Below the pieces are notes generated by a model. It searched no databases and was not told where the DNA came from. It saw only the letters and a program-made list of their open reading frames with translations. The position numbers and the translations under genes are program-made. Positions 45,010 to 56,659 of a stretch of DNA of 64,000 nucleotides are shown here, in pieces. The stretch comes from Cloeon dipterum (lineage: Eukaryota; Arthropoda; Insecta; Ephemeroptera; Baetidae). Location: assembly GCF_949628265.1 (NCBI RefSeq), contig NC_088786.1:41623681-41687680 (forward strand). The letters run 5' to 3'. Numbering within the stretch: the stretch's first letter is position 1; each line of letters begins with the position of its first letter.

Positions 45010-47227
45010 ATGTCTGCCGGCCACCATACGGACCGGGAACTGGACCTGTCCAACGCCGGACGGGGCGTGTGGCTCGTCAAGGTGCCCAAGTACATCGCGG
45101 CCCGCTGGGACAGGGCGCCGGGCAGCATGGACGTCGGCAAATTGCGAATCGCCAAGTATGTCGCTGCAATTAAAATAGGATCGCAATTATTGACTGTGTG
45201 GTGCGTTCGTTTCTGTCTGATTGCCAGCAGGGTGCAGGGACAGAAGTCGTCCAACGTGTCGCTGACGCTGAGCCAGGCCGTGCTGGCCATGAAGGACGAG
45301 GACAAGCCCAAGGGCAGCCCCGACAGCGCCGAAATCCCGCGCGACCACACGCTCGACGTGTCGACCGTCACGCACCAGGCGCTCGGCGTCTTCTCGCACC
45401 AGACGCGTAATTAAATTAAGTTAAATCAATCGAGGCGTTTTAATTAATTCTTTAAATCTGGACAGCCTCCAATTGCAACGACGTCGTGCCCGAGAGCGAG
45501 AAGCTGGTCTTCGAGGGTCAGATCGTGCAGAAACTCGAGTGCAGGCCGCAGGGTGAGGATTTTAAACCGTTTTGTGGATTTCAAGTGTTGATTTTGTGTC
45601 TTCGGCAGCCAATTCCAAGTACATGAGCCTCAAGCTGGAGGCCATCCGCAAGGCAGCCATTCCCAAGAGGGTAGTCAAGCAGCTCGACAGGATCGTGCAG
45701 AATTATAAACCAGTTTCCGACCATAAGCACAATGTAAGTCTGAGGATTTTAAAATTAAATTATAGATTTCTTGTTAGCTTTTGTACAGATTTAAATTCAT
45801 ATTTATTAATTAGACGAAATTTTGGGGATAATTCGAGTGTTTTAATGGGTTTCACACACTTGACCCCATGCTGAAACCGGAGTTAAGTTCCAAAAAAGAA
45901 CTGCGCCAGCTTTCTAGGCCCCCTGGAGAGCATCACTCTAAAGAGAGCAGTGTAAGTTAAGGAGAAGTAGAGTATCAGCTGTGATGCCATTCTCGCCGGC
46001 TAGTATCTCTACTCTCCTTTCCTTACACTCTAGAGTGGGCGCGGTCGTCGCGGGCAAAGAATAATGCTCGCTGGGGGGCCCAGAGAGCGCAAAGAGTGAT
46101 GATTGCTAGGGGTCCTAGAGAGCCAGCGCATCTGATTGGTCGCCGCGCTGCTTTACTAGGAAACTCGAATTGACGCATGCGCAGTTTTAATTTAGCCTCA
46201 ATTTCCGTAATATTTGCATTTTATCATAAACATAGGGTTTTTTTACAAACGCTACTGGTCTAAATAAAAAAATCTGACCGTTCCACTGCGTGAGTGCGTG
46301 CGAGGAAATCGTTTTTTTGCATTTTCCCGCTCAAAAAACACAAACCCCACACATGACCCCCTCTGACGACTGGAGGAACCGTGAGGAAATCGTCTCAAAT
46401 TGCACTCATATAGTACTACAACTTAGTTTATCTGCTTAATTCAGCTGATAAAGCCGGAAAAAGCTGACTCCGGGTATAGAGGGGGGTCATAATGTGGGGA
46501 GTACAGGAAAATTGGTCAAAATTAAAAAAATATTGATTGGAATTCCGGTTATCAGGTAAATCCCAACCTTCGCAGACATTTTGAATTAAATTTTCTGATT
46601 TTTAACCCCCCACACAGCCCCCTACTTGGACTGGAGGAGTGAATTTTTCTGATTGGACTTGAAATATCACTAAAATCGTCTCTATAATCTTAATTTGAAG
46701 ACCTTTGGAATATTGTTGGCCGCTTAGAGTGCTAAAAATGGCTACTCCAGTCTCACAGGGGGGCACAGTGTGGGGTTGCATTCAAAATTCCCTCCAATTT
46801 GAGTTTTTGACGCTCCAGGCGTATCCAATCCATTTTTAAAAGGCCAATCAAGGCGTTGTTGTTGTAACTCCGGTTTTGGAGGGGGGCCAAGTGTGCTGTT
46901 TTCTCGAAAATTCTTACGATTATCTAAATTTGATTATTTCAGATCGAGTACGAGGAGCGGAAGAAGGCGGAGGGGAAGAAGGCGCGTGACGACAAGGAGG
47001 CTGTGCAGGAGATGCTGTTCTCGGCGTTCGAGAAGCACCAGTACTACAACATCAAGGACCTGGTCAAGATCACGCGCCAGCCGATCGTGTACCTGAAGGA
47101 GATCCTCAAGGACGTGTGCGTGTACAACCTGAAAAACCCGCACAAGAACATGTGGGAGCTGAAACCCGAGTACCGCCACTACAAGGTCGACGAAGCCGCC
47201 CCCTCCACCTCCACCTCCAACGACTGA
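45010..47227 (+). CDS. GTF2F2: General transcription factor IIF subunit 2 (RAP30)
   Basis: Five exons: 45010-45155, 45231-45406 (or from 45228), 45466-45552, 45609-45733 and 46943-47227; 272 residues. The N-terminus reads ELDLSNAGRGVWLVKVPKYI, the TFIIF beta dimerisation barrel. A linker (RKAAIPKRVVKQLDRIVQN) leads to the winged-helix DNA-binding domain (LFSAFEKHQYYNIKDLVKIT, QPIVYLKEILKDVCVYNLKN, MWELKPEYRHYK). It binds RAP74 and RNA polymerase II, suppresses non-specific DNA binding and is needed for initiation. Exon 2 has a CAGCAG tandem acceptor, so one extra residue may be included. A Thr/Ser-rich tail (APSTSTSND) follows. A polyadenylation-like AATAAATAAA lies about 95 bases after the stop. 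Intron 4 (1.2 kb) holds a foldback element and AT-rich repeats. Confidence 0.94.
45901..46130. mobile_element. Foldback element in TFIIF beta intron 4
   Basis: The outer ends CTGCGCCAGCTTTCTAGGCC and its counterpart near 46,110-46,130 pair, as do inner blocks (AGTGTAAGTTAAGGAGAAGT at about 45,949 with the complement near 46,010-46,030). CATCACTCT and its complement also pair. The interior is non-coding. This is a different family from the Rumi-intron elements. Confidence 0.6.
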
Positions 47228-47229
47228 AC

Positions 47230-48497
47230 TTACCTTACTGACTTTTCTAAATAATTCTTCGTGCGCGACAGTGAGACAACTGCAAATCGATTCCGATATA
47301 TTTACATGCAAATTATCGAATAAATAAATTTGTCATAACCATAACTGAGAATTTTTAAACAATTTTGGTGGGAGATGCAGTGAAAAATTAAACTAGAACC
47401 TGCGAGGAAGTGCTAAAACCTATTTACTAGGCGTCAGGGACGTTTCCTTTGATATTTCGGCCGTTTTTTTCTGTTCGTGAAATTGAAGAGGGGGGCGTAA
47501 CTGAAAGAAAACAATATGGCGGTGCAAACATCACAGACATTAACATGCACTGCTTGCCGCTTTGTATTCCATCGGTTACGCCCCCTTTTCGGCGGCCGAT
47601 TTTTCTTGAGGGGGCGCGCAACCTAGAGAATGCAACACTGCGTCGTGAAATCGGCAGGTAAGGGTGCGCTCTGCGTTGCTCACCGTTCGCAGGGGGCGTG
47701 GTTCGCCCACCTCTTCCACGCCTCATTTCAGCTGTTTCGACGCTAAACATTCCGTTGTGATGCACATTAAAAATTTATTGCATTGTTTAATTAGAAAAGA
47801 TGTTTGGTCCTGCTCTCAAATCTGCCCGTCATCCACGTATTGCGCGCGAATATTCAAAAAGGTAAAAGACTAATCGAAGTGATGACAAAAATAGTCTAAA
47901 CATATTTTCTTTCGATCAATTTTCAAGGATTAAATTAAATTATTCAATTGAATTGTTGTTCAGGTCCAGAGAGCTGCATTTCATCAATTTGAATTATTTC
48001 TTTTAATCAGAATAGTGAGTGTTCGAGCATTTGAAAATTAAAAGTTTTGGAAATGAGGTGAAAAATGAAAAACTGCGGGGTTGCATTTTAAATTAGTGCT
48101 GTATTGAAACAGTTTACATAATTTATGCCCTAATTCACGTTTTAATTTTATTTGCTGTCGCTGTATAAAAAATATGGAGAAGTTTGCTGTTTGTAAATTG
48201 ACAAGCAAACTTTCACATTTTCAATAAATTGATATTTTAAGAATTATACACGTGACATTATAAAATATATAGAATTTTGTTTTGAAATAAAAATTCCTCT
48301 TCGTGGCAGGAACTTCTGAGGATTGAAATAAGCAATTCCTGCAATGATATTTGGTTAAGAATTTTGTTATTTTCTCTTGTCGCTGATAAATCACCTGTCT
48401 CTCAGTTGAAGAGTCGTATATATACACGCGTCCGTCATCTCGGAATTTCCTCTCGTGATTATCGAGTTGTTTCTCGAGTATCGTCGCCAGAACAAGA
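47230..48497. other. Spacer between TFIIF beta and the paralogue array
   Basis: Apart from the foldback element, this holds the 3' flank repeated in the array: GAGCTGCATTTCAT, then TTCGAGCATTT and AAAACTGC, also seen near 51,210, 53,590, 55,270, 60,070 and 61,740. No gene was found. Confidence 0.5.
47455..47620. mobile_element. Foldback element, family 2, copy 2 (reversed)
   Basis: It contains GGGGGGCGTAACTGAAAG on one side and GGTTACGCCCCCTTTTCGGC on the other, an inverted-repeat arrangement. The whole block matches the reverse complement of 23,890-24,012, including ATGGCGGTGCAAACAT opposite the GCCGCCAT region. It lies 3' of the TFIIF beta gene. Confidence 0.6.
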
Positions 48498-49416
48498 CTA
48501 TTCCTCGCGACGAAACATCCACGGAATAAAAATCTTATTTACTAAATTGGAAAGCAGAAAATAATAAATTTTGGGTCCCACCTCATCTTATTCCATTCTT
48601 ACCTGCGGCCAAAAGCATTACCAATAATAATAATCCTCCCCAAGGAAAATGTCTTCCATGATCAGGATTTGGTTCGTCAGGGTGTTCTTGTGTGGCAGCC
48701 AGGGCTTCAACATTCCAGGGCCATCCAAGTCTGACTGGCGTGGCTTTGGTAAAAGTCAATTTTTCCCTTGGTTTATTTAATAAATAAAATTACGTTCAAT
48801 GTTGTTTCGAATCAAGTCTACGTCTAAGCTTTGTGCGTTTTCTGCTCTTGCACAAGTTGAGGATGAAGATGGGGATGCACGAGTTTGGGAAGTCCTACCC
48901 CTTTGGCTCTGAGCTTCAGACCCGGCTAAAAAGTATAGCATATAAAAAAGTTACTTATAAGATACATATTCATATTTAATTTTTAATTCAATTCCCAATT
49001 AAGTTTCCAAGAATCACAAAAGCCTCGAAAGAATCGATTTTCAAAGTCCGACTGATTTAAAGAATTTAACAATAGAAGGAATTTTTTCTTCCTACTATAA
49101 TAAATTTTAGACAAAGCAAAGAGCCAGAGATTCAGCCAAAGATAAACGAAAAATTAGCTTAAAAATAATTAAATTTCTCCTATTGAGAAAGCTGGATCTG
49201 CATCATTCCCTTGTTGCTGAGATGTTTCTGATGTCTCACCACGGATTATTAAGCTGGAGCGAAAATAAAATTTTGATCAGGAAAATTTAATTCAATAATC
49301 TTGGTTTGGACTCACCGTTCAAATAACTCAACCATGCTCCTTACATATTCGCCTCTTATTATAGGTGTATATATTTTGCCATTTTTGGGTGGAGGTGGAC
49401 CCTGCTTATCTGCCAT
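48498..49416 (-). CDS. Array copy A: small Ser-rich protein of unknown family
   Basis: Five exons: 49316-49416, 49240-49253, 48794-48925, 48603-48743 and 48498-48541; 143 residues starting MADKQGPPPPKNG. The third exon has the family's polar core (SQRGRTSQTRASPSSSSTC). The donor of exon 2 used by the other copies is mutated here (GG instead of GT). An exact GTGAGA donor 24 bases upstream inside the exon restores the same phase, so the model uses a 14-base exon 2. Exon 4 ends in a hydrophobic stretch (GGLLLLVMLLAAG) not seen in other copies, possibly a membrane segment. No known domain. It is the leftmost member of the tandem array. Confidence 0.55.
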
Positions 49417-50219
49417 TTTTCCTCGCGAACAAAGCTCTCAACTTTACCTAAACTGATGCTTCTCCTGCGGCTGAACGCAACAATCTGGCGTTTCGCTGGC
49501 ACTTATTCGCTCTCAACGATGCTGCACATTCGAGAAATTCAAAGAATTCTTCCACGTTCTTTGCGGCGGACACGAATAATTGTCTTTTCTAGAGACCGGA
49601 ATATCAAGAATTTATGCTTCTTGCAGCTGTCGAGTAATGCACCGCTCTTGGAATTTATTTCTTCTCTTTTACGAAATGGATAATATGTCAAACATTTAAG
49701 CAATTCTTGCAAGTATTATGCAATTTCCCGATTTGGAAATACAAAAATTATTAACTAAATGTCTGCAGAATGATTGGAATTTCCCGAAGATCCGAGCAAG
49801 AAATTAGATATCCTTCAGGATATACTTTTGAACAATAGGCGGATATATATATCCAATTTCTTGTCGGGATCATTTCCACGCTGCTATTAATTAATGCCTT
49901 TGTGAAATCAAGAATCTTTTAAACCTATTCATCGCTTTGTATATATCTCCTGTTTCTGTTTAAAAAGGTAAAGACCTGTTGTTTGTTTGACTTTTTAATA
50001 CGAAGAACTTATTTATTTAAACATCCCGCAAGCATGTTTACAGAATCAAGAGAGTACTGAGCAAATTGAATTGCTAAATTATTGAAATTATCATGTTGAA
50101 ATTACCCACCCTGACCTACCTCAGGGTAATTAAGTATTAATATGAAAATTATACTTATTCACAATAATTTTTATTAAATGCCCAATTAATTTTCAAACCG
50201 ATGTTAAGGCCTCCCTGCG

Positions 50220-50895
50220 CTCATGACAAATAAGTCCAATCTTAGGAATGCCCTTGAAATAATCCACTTTAGTATTTTATATCGCAATTATTTTGGCGGA
50301 AGCCCGGATGAACGATCCAAATTTTGTGCCTTCGTCAGGCCATATGGAGAAGATGCGAGGTTGAGGATGATGCACTACAACTATAGCTTGGAAAGTCGAA
50401 CCCCTTTGGCTTTTGAGCTTCAGACTCTGCTATAGAAGTATGATATACGCAAAAGTTTTACTTCATTAGTTAAATTCATAATTCATTGTTAATAAAATGC
50501 CCTATTATTTTTAAACCAATTTTTAAGGCCACTCGTGACACAAATTTTCCCAAGAATCACGAAGAAGTCATACCTTGAAATAATATATTTTCAAATTCCT
50601 ACGGCTATCTTGGACAATTTAAAAAATTTAACAATGGAATGAATTTTTCTTTCTGGAATAAATTTTAGACGTGTCAAAGATTCGGCCCAAATTCTTTCCT
50701 TATTGCTGTATTTCTGATATGTTTCTAATTTGTCTTTTGATCATGCTGCAGAGGACAGAAAATTTTTGATTAGGAATTTAAATAAATTAAGGCTAAGACT
50801 CACTCTTCGCAGTAACCAATGATGCTCTTTGCCGAGTTGAGCATGTTATGTAATTCGCAATTGATGCGTTCAGACATTTTTCCATCATCTGCCAT
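50220..50895 (-). pseudogene. Array copy B: broken paralogue
   Basis: Exon 1 (50804-50895, MADDGKMSERINCEL) is intact and nearly identical to that of copy F. Exon 2 (near 50,700-50,750) has a stop codon at its end and lacks the GT donor. The exon 3 equivalent near 50,290-50,430 carries a TGA after about 30 codons. Exons 4-5 are not found downstream. A short peptide could still be made from exons 1-2, but the gene is probably dead. Confidence 0.6.
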
Positions 50896-50975
50896 TTTTC
50901 CTCGGGAACAAAGCCCAACTTTACCTACCACTGCTTCCAGTCAAGCAATGCACCACGTTTGGAATTTATGTGAAT

Positions 50976-50985
50976 CCCTTTTATG
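50976..50985 (-). promoter_or_regulatory. TATA-like box of copy B
   Basis: CATAAAAGGG on the minus strand, about 80 bases before the start codon, in the same position as in copies D and F. Confidence 0.45.
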
Positions 50986-51630
50986 GTGCAAACAACAACG
51001 GTAGAAATTTAAAAACACTTAATTTTCAATAATATATATTTGTTCTCACTTAACCATAACTATAGCGGTACCACAAGGAATATATACATTAAAATTGTAA
51101 AAAATTCTAATTATATTAATTTCGATACAAAGTAATATTATTGAGGAACAAAACATATTTTTTCCCTCGATAATATTTTCAATGGAGGATATTTTTGATC
51201 AGTGTGAAGAAAACTGCATTTCAAGTAGTTTAAGTATCTCCTCTTATCAATAATACAATTTAAAACTATCGGAGAAGGGTGCTCGAGCATTAAAAATAAT
51301 TTTTGAAAAAAGGTGAAAAATAATGAAACACTTCATGGGTACATTTTTAAATCATTATTTTATTGAAATTATTTACATAATTTATATGCTCTATTTATTG
51401 AGAATTTCATTCAAGCTAGTAATTGTCGCTGTAAAAAAAAATACGAAGAAGTTTTTGCTGTTGTAACTATAAATTATTCCATGATAAATGATCCTCTTCA
51501 TGGCAACAACTGCTGAGGGCTGAAATAAGCAATAATTCCTGGAAATTATTTTGGTTTAGAATTTTCAGAATTTTCTCCCGTCGCTGAAATCTTATTACCT
51601 CAATTTAAGAGTCGGATTTTGCTTTCTGGA

Positions 51631-52543
51631 TTACTGTCGCCTCGTCGCGTTTAGAGCAATTTTCTCACATTGACTGAATTCTGAATTTGATGCAGAAAAT
51701 AATAAATTTCTGGTCCCATTTCATCTTCCTAATAATGCCATTCTTACCTTCTGATAGTTTGTTCATCTCTTCTTTTACATAGTCAGGATTTGGTTCGTCC
51801 TGATTCTGAGCCGCAGCCGCTTCGTAAGTATTCAAGAGCCTTTGAAGTATGTCTAGTATGACTTTGGCAAAAGTTAAATTTTTTTCTTTGATAATTTAAT
51901 AAATAAAATTACTTTCGAGTTTATTTCGCATCTCCTCGTCTGCCGGGCGAACCTCATTGTGTGCCTCTCCTGGTCTTGGAGAAGATGAGGTTGAAGATGA
52001 TGGACCACCTAGTTGGGAAGTTGAACCGCTTTGGCTTTGATCTTCAGACTCGGCTTTAAAAGAATAATATAAAAGTTGCTTTAAATAGCAATTTCAAACC
52101 GATTTTAGGGCTTCTCACAATTAAGTTTCCAAGAATAACAAAAATAAGTCAAACCTATTAAACCCTTGAAAGAATCGATTTTCAAATTTCTACGGCTCTT
52201 GTACAGTTTATAGAATTAAACGATGTACGAAAATTTCCTTCCTAGGATAAATTTTTGACGAGGTAAAGAGCCAGAAGTTCGGAAAAAATTTAAGGAAAAA
52301 TTGGCTTAAAATTAACTCAATTTCTCCGATTAGAATTCCGGATCTCCATTCTTACCTTCTTGCTTATTTATTCGTGCCATTTCCTTCAATAAGCTGCATG
52401 GAAAAGAATTTTTTTGATCAGGAATTTAAATAAATTTTGTTTCAGACTCATCAATCGTAGAAAAGACTAAAGCTCTTTCCTAAGTTATACGCGCTAAGCA
52501 ATTCGGAATAGCTGGGTGGAGACCTGTTTCCATTATCTGCCAT
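51631..52543 (-). CDS. Array copy C: acidic Ser/Gln-rich protein, mutated first donor
   Basis: Five exons: 52452-52543, 52356-52393, 51913-52053, 51748-51861 and 51631-51680; 144 residues starting MADNGNRSPPSYSELLS. The core is acidic and polar (AESEDQSQSGSTSQLGGPSS, then NTYEAAAAQNQDEPNPDYVK). It is nearly identical to copy E in most exons. The first intron begins ATGAGT where all other copies have GTGAGT or GTAAGT, so normal splicing of exon 1 is doubtful. If unspliced, translation stops at a TGA directly after Tyr-Asp, giving a peptide of about 30 residues. The copy may therefore be recently inactivated. No known domain. Confidence 0.55.
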
Positions 52544-52636
52544 TTTACTCGTGATCGAAGCTCAACTTTACCTACAAACAAATGTGTCTACTATGCGGCT
52601 GAACGCAACAATCTGACTGCTTGAATTTATGTTCAA

Positions 52637-52646
52637 CCCTTTTATA
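52637..52646 (-). promoter_or_regulatory. TATA box of copy C
   Basis: TATAAAAGGG on the minus strand, about 95 bases before the start codon. An Inr-like CAGTCAGATTG lies about 30 bases downstream, a standard arthropod core promoter layout. Confidence 0.6.
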
Positions 52647-53259
52647 GTACCATGAAAAAACAGTAGAAATTTAAAAACACCTAATTTTTAATAATATTAT
52701 TCTCTTAACGATAATTGACTCCTAATCGTACCACAAAAGGGATTTACATTAAATTGCTAAACACTTTAACTATATTATTTTCTACAAAGTAATCTCATCA
52801 AGGAACAAAAAGGCTCTATTCTTTTGAACAACAGGCGGATATCCAATTTCTTGTTGGGATCATTTCCACGCGGCGCTCTTAATTGTTGCCTTTGTGTAAT
52901 CTAGAATTTTTTAAATCTATGCATCTTTTATAAATCCTATGTCTCTTTATAAATAATATTTGTTTGATTTATATGCAAAAGAATTTGATTTAGACATTCC
53001 GGAAACATCAAATCATGCAAATTAAATTTTTAATTTATTGAACTAAAACTTGTCATGCTGGAATAATTTACATCGGCACCATTATTACCCATCCTGACCT
53101 ACCTCAGGGTACTTACCCTGATTTCGAGTACTACACCATTTTCGTCGCTTTCTCTCGTTTTATTTGGCTTTTATAAAAGTAGATTTTTGTATTCTCTGGC
53201 ACTCCTTTGGCCTTCCTGGGCCTTCCTCAGGTCGCATAACCAGAGCTCAGTCGTTAATA

Positions 53260-53450
53260 TACTGCTGTTTGGGGCCCTAATTGCACTACAATCATATTTT
53301 TTGACTTCCGTCAAATCGCCAAACCCTGTTTTTTTCAGTGTTCCTGCAAACTATCGCGCGGCGGATGACGGTGATTCGAGCCGCGTGTATAATACCCGTT
53401 TGTTTCCTGCTTTTTGCTCTTTGCATTGCGCGCATAGTGAAATTTACTTT
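53260..53450 (+). repeat. Repeat shared with 57,050-57,215
   Basis: Both copies contain ATTGCACTACAATCAT, then CACTATCGCGCGGCGGATGA, GTGATTCGAGCCGCGT and TTTGCATTGCGCGCATAGT in the same order. The open frame over it (53,187-53,549) is not conserved in the second copy, so it is unlikely to be coding. The pair marks the end of the C/E block duplication. Confidence 0.65.
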
Positions 53451-53994
53451 CCATTAAACGAAAAGAAATGGCTAATATTATTGTTAAATCGAAGTAATAA
53501 CAAAAAATATTCTAGCTCTATTCATTTGATCAATTTACAACGCTTTTAAAATGATATTATTTGGTTGAGTTGTTGTTTACGTCCAGAAAGCTGCATTTCA
53601 TGAATTTTAATTATCTCTTTTTATCATTAACTCAATTTAAAATTGTCATTGAAGCTTGTTCGAGCGTTTAAACATTAACTTTTGAAATAAGGTGAAAAAT
53701 AAAACACTGCATGGTTGCATTTTTAAATCTATATTCTTTATTGAAATTATTTACATAATTTATATGCTCTATTTATTGAGAAGTTCATTCAAGCTAGAAC
53801 CCTTTTTATATATTTGTTGTCACTGTATAACAAATACGAAGAAGTTTGCTGTTGTAGATTGAAATTATTTCAAGATAAAAGATTCCTCTTTTCGTGGCAA
53901 CAACTTTTCTGAGGGTCGAAATAATCCTTTCCTGGAATGAATTTTGGTTTAGAATTTTCAGGATCATCTCCCGTCGCTCAAATCTTACCTCAAT

Positions 53995-54935
53995 TTACGA
54001 GTCAGATTTGCTTTCTGGATTACTATGCTTCTTGATTAGTAAGTCTAGGACTATGTTTAGAGCATTCTTCTCAAATTCATCGAGTTCTGAAATCAATGCG
54101 GAAAATTACCCATTTTCGCATCTTCCTAATCCCATCCTTACCTTCAAATAGTTGTTTCACCTCTGCTTCTGGAGGGCCAGGATTTGGTTCATTCTGACTC
54201 TGAGCGCAATCCGCGTCGTAATAAGTATTCAAGATCCTTTGAATTCTGTCTCGTATGACTTTGGCCAAAATTACATCTTATTTCTTTGATAATTTAATGA
54301 ATAAAATTACCTTCCATGTTGCCTCGAACCACCTCTACCTGGCGAACAAAATCTTGTTCCTCTTCTAGTCTTGGAGAAATTGCGGTTGAGGATGCACCAT
54401 CTGGGGCAGTCGAACCCCCTTGGCTTTGATCTTCAGACTCGGCTTTAAAAGTATAATATAAAAGTTACTTTTAATAGTAATTTCAAACCGATTTTAGTGC
54501 CTCTCATCACAATTATTAAGTTTCCAAGAATACCAATAAATAAGTCAAACCTTAAGCCCTTGAAAGTATCGATTTTCAAATTCCTACGGCTCTTGTACAA
54601 CTTATAGAATATAACGATGGAAGACATTTTTTCCTAGCATGAATTTCTGACGAGGCAAAGAGCCAGAAATTCGGAAAAAATTAAAGGAAAAATGGGCATA
54701 AAATTAATTGAATTTCTCCAATGAGAAATCCGGATCTCCATTCTTACCTTGTTGCTTATTTGTTCGTGGAATTTCCTTCAACATGCTGCATGAAAAAGAA
54801 ATTTTTTGATCAGGAATTTAAATAAATTTGGTTTCAGACTCACCGATCGGAGAAAAGAATTAAGCTCTTTGCCACGTTGAACATGTTAAGCAAATCGGAA
54901 TATCTGGGTCGACAACTATTTCCATTTTCTACCAT
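53995..54935 (-). CDS. Array copy D: intact member of the acidic family
   Basis: Five exons: 54844-54935, 54748-54785, 54311-54442, 54142-54258 and 53995-54086; 156 residues with all donors and acceptors consensus. It starts MVENGNSCRPRYSDLLNMFN. Exon 2 adds a basic segment (RMLKEIPRTNKQQ). Exon 3 is Ser/Glu/Gln-rich (AESEDQSQGGSTAPDGASS). Exon 4 begins with an amphipathic stretch (VIRDRIQRILNTYYDADC), and the C-terminus has a probable helix (ELDEFEKNALNIVLDLLIKK). There is no signal peptide or known domain. This is the best reference model for the array. A GTAAG site follows the stop codon, so a 3' UTR intron is possible. Confidence 0.65.
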
Positions 54936-55011
54936 TTTACTCGTGATCGAAGCTACTAATGTGTCTACTGCAGCTGAACGCAACAATCTGACTGCCTGAA
55001 TTTATGTGGAT

Positions 55012-55021
55012 CCCTTTTATG
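55012..55021 (-). promoter_or_regulatory. TATA-like box of copy D
   Basis: CATAAAAGGG on the minus strand, followed about 30 bases later by an Inr-like CAGTCAGATTG and then the 5' leader with TTGCGTTCAGC, shared by all copies. Confidence 0.55.
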
Positions 55022-55490
55022 GTACCGTGAAACAACGGTAGAAATTTAAAAACACTTAATTTTCAATATTATTATTCGCTTAACGATAATTTGACTCCTA
55101 ATTGGTACATACCAAAAGGGATTTCAATTAAATTGCCAAAAACACTCTAATTATATTATTTTCTCTATACAAATGTTATCTCATTGAGGAACAAAACATA
55201 TTTATTCTCGAAATGTCATCCTTTGAATCAATAATATTTTCATTGGAGGATATTTTTATCAGTGTGTGCAGAGAGCTGCATTTCGTTTATAGTTTAATTA
55301 TCTCCTCTAGTCAATAATATAATTTAAAATTTTCGGAGAAGTGAGTTCGAGCATTTGACAGTTAATTTTTGAAATAAAAGGTGTAATTTACATGATTTAT
55401 GCCATATTTTATTGTGAAGTTCATTCAAGCTAGTACTTTTTTATATTTGTTGTCACTGTATAACAAATACGAAGAAGTTTGCTGTTGTAA

Positions 55491-56558
55491 CTATAAATTT
55501 TTCCTTGATAAAAGATCCTCTTCGCGCCAAAAACTTATGAGAGTCGAAATAAGCAATTCCTGGAAATTATTTTGGTTAAGAATTTTCAGAATTTTCTCCC
55601 GTCGCTCAAATCTTACCTCAATTGAAGAGTCGGATTTTGCTTTCTGGTTTTCTGTCGCCTTCGTCGATAAATAATTTAGGATGACGTTTTTAGCAATCTT
55701 GTAACTTTGACTGAATTCTGAATTTTATGCAGAAAATAATAAATTTGTGGTCCCATTTCATCTTCCTAATAATGCCATTCTTACCTTCTGCTAGTTTGTT
55801 CATCTCTTCTTTTACATAGTCAGGATTTGGTTCGTTCTGATTCTGAGCCGCAGCCGCTTCGTAAGTATTCAAGAGCCTTTGAAGTCTGTCCAGTGCGACT
55901 GTGCCAAAAGTTAAATTTTTTCTTCGATAATTTAATAAATAAAATTACTATCGAGTTTATTTCGCATCTCGTCTGCCGGGCAAACCTCATTGTGTGCCTC
56001 TCCTGGTCTTGGAGAAGATGATGGACCACCTTGGGAAGTCGAACCCCCTTGGCTTTGATCTTCAGACTCGGCTTTAAAAGTATATAATTGAAAAGTTACT
56101 TTTAATAGCAATTTCAAACCGATTTTAGGGCCTCTTATCACAATCCAAGAATAACAAATAAGTCAAACCTATTAAAGCCCTTGAAAGAATCGATTTTCAA
56201 ATTCCTACGGCTCTTGTACAGTTTATAGAATTAAACGATGTAATAAAGGATAAAGAAGGATAATGAAGGATCAATTTTTGACGAGGTAAAGAGCCAGAAG
56301 TTCGGAAAAAAATTTAAGGAAAAATGGGCTTAAAATTAACTAAATTTCTCCGATGAGAAATCCGGATCTCCATTCTTACCTTGTTGCTTATTTGTTCGTG
56401 GCAAGAAGCTGCATGGAAAAGTTATTTTAAGATCAGGAATTCAAATAAATTTTGTTTCAGACTCACCAATCGGAGAAAAGAATAAAGCTCTTTCCTAAGT
56501 TGTAAGCGCTAAGCAATTCGGAATAGCTGGGTAGGGACCTGTTTCCATTATCTGCCAT
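55491..56558 (-). CDS. Array copy E: acidic family member with extended C-terminus
   Basis: Five exons: 56467-56558, 56380-56408, 55949-56071, 55785-55898 and 55491-55717. The N-terminus MADNGNRSLPSYSELLS and exon 4 are almost identical to copy C, but the first donor is intact here. Exon 2 has lost nine bases in frame. In the last exon the family stop codon is absent, so the frame runs on. It continues through a possible 57-base intron (GTAAG to CAG) that is a multiple of three and has no stop. The product is 194 residues if retained, 175 if spliced. Function unknown. Confidence 0.55.
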
Positions 56559-56649
56559 TTTACTCGTGATCGAAGCTCAACTTTACCTACAAACATATGT
56601 GTCTACTGCGGCTGAACGCAACAATCTGACTGATTGAATTTATGTTCAT

Positions 56650-56659
56650 CCCTTTTATA
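56650..56659 (-). promoter_or_regulatory. TATA box of copy E
   Basis: TATAAAAGGG on the minus strand, in the same position and context as in copy C. Confidence 0.6.

Noticed and set aside
46260-46900. Repeated CCCCACAC/TGTGGGG and CTGGAGGAG phrases in TFIIF beta intron 4
   Set aside because: They may be repeat debris in both orientations, but the units are too short and irregular to define an element by eye.
53187-53549. 120-codon plus frame in the array
   Set aside because: The homologous block at 57,050-57,215 does not keep the frame, so it is treated as a repeat.
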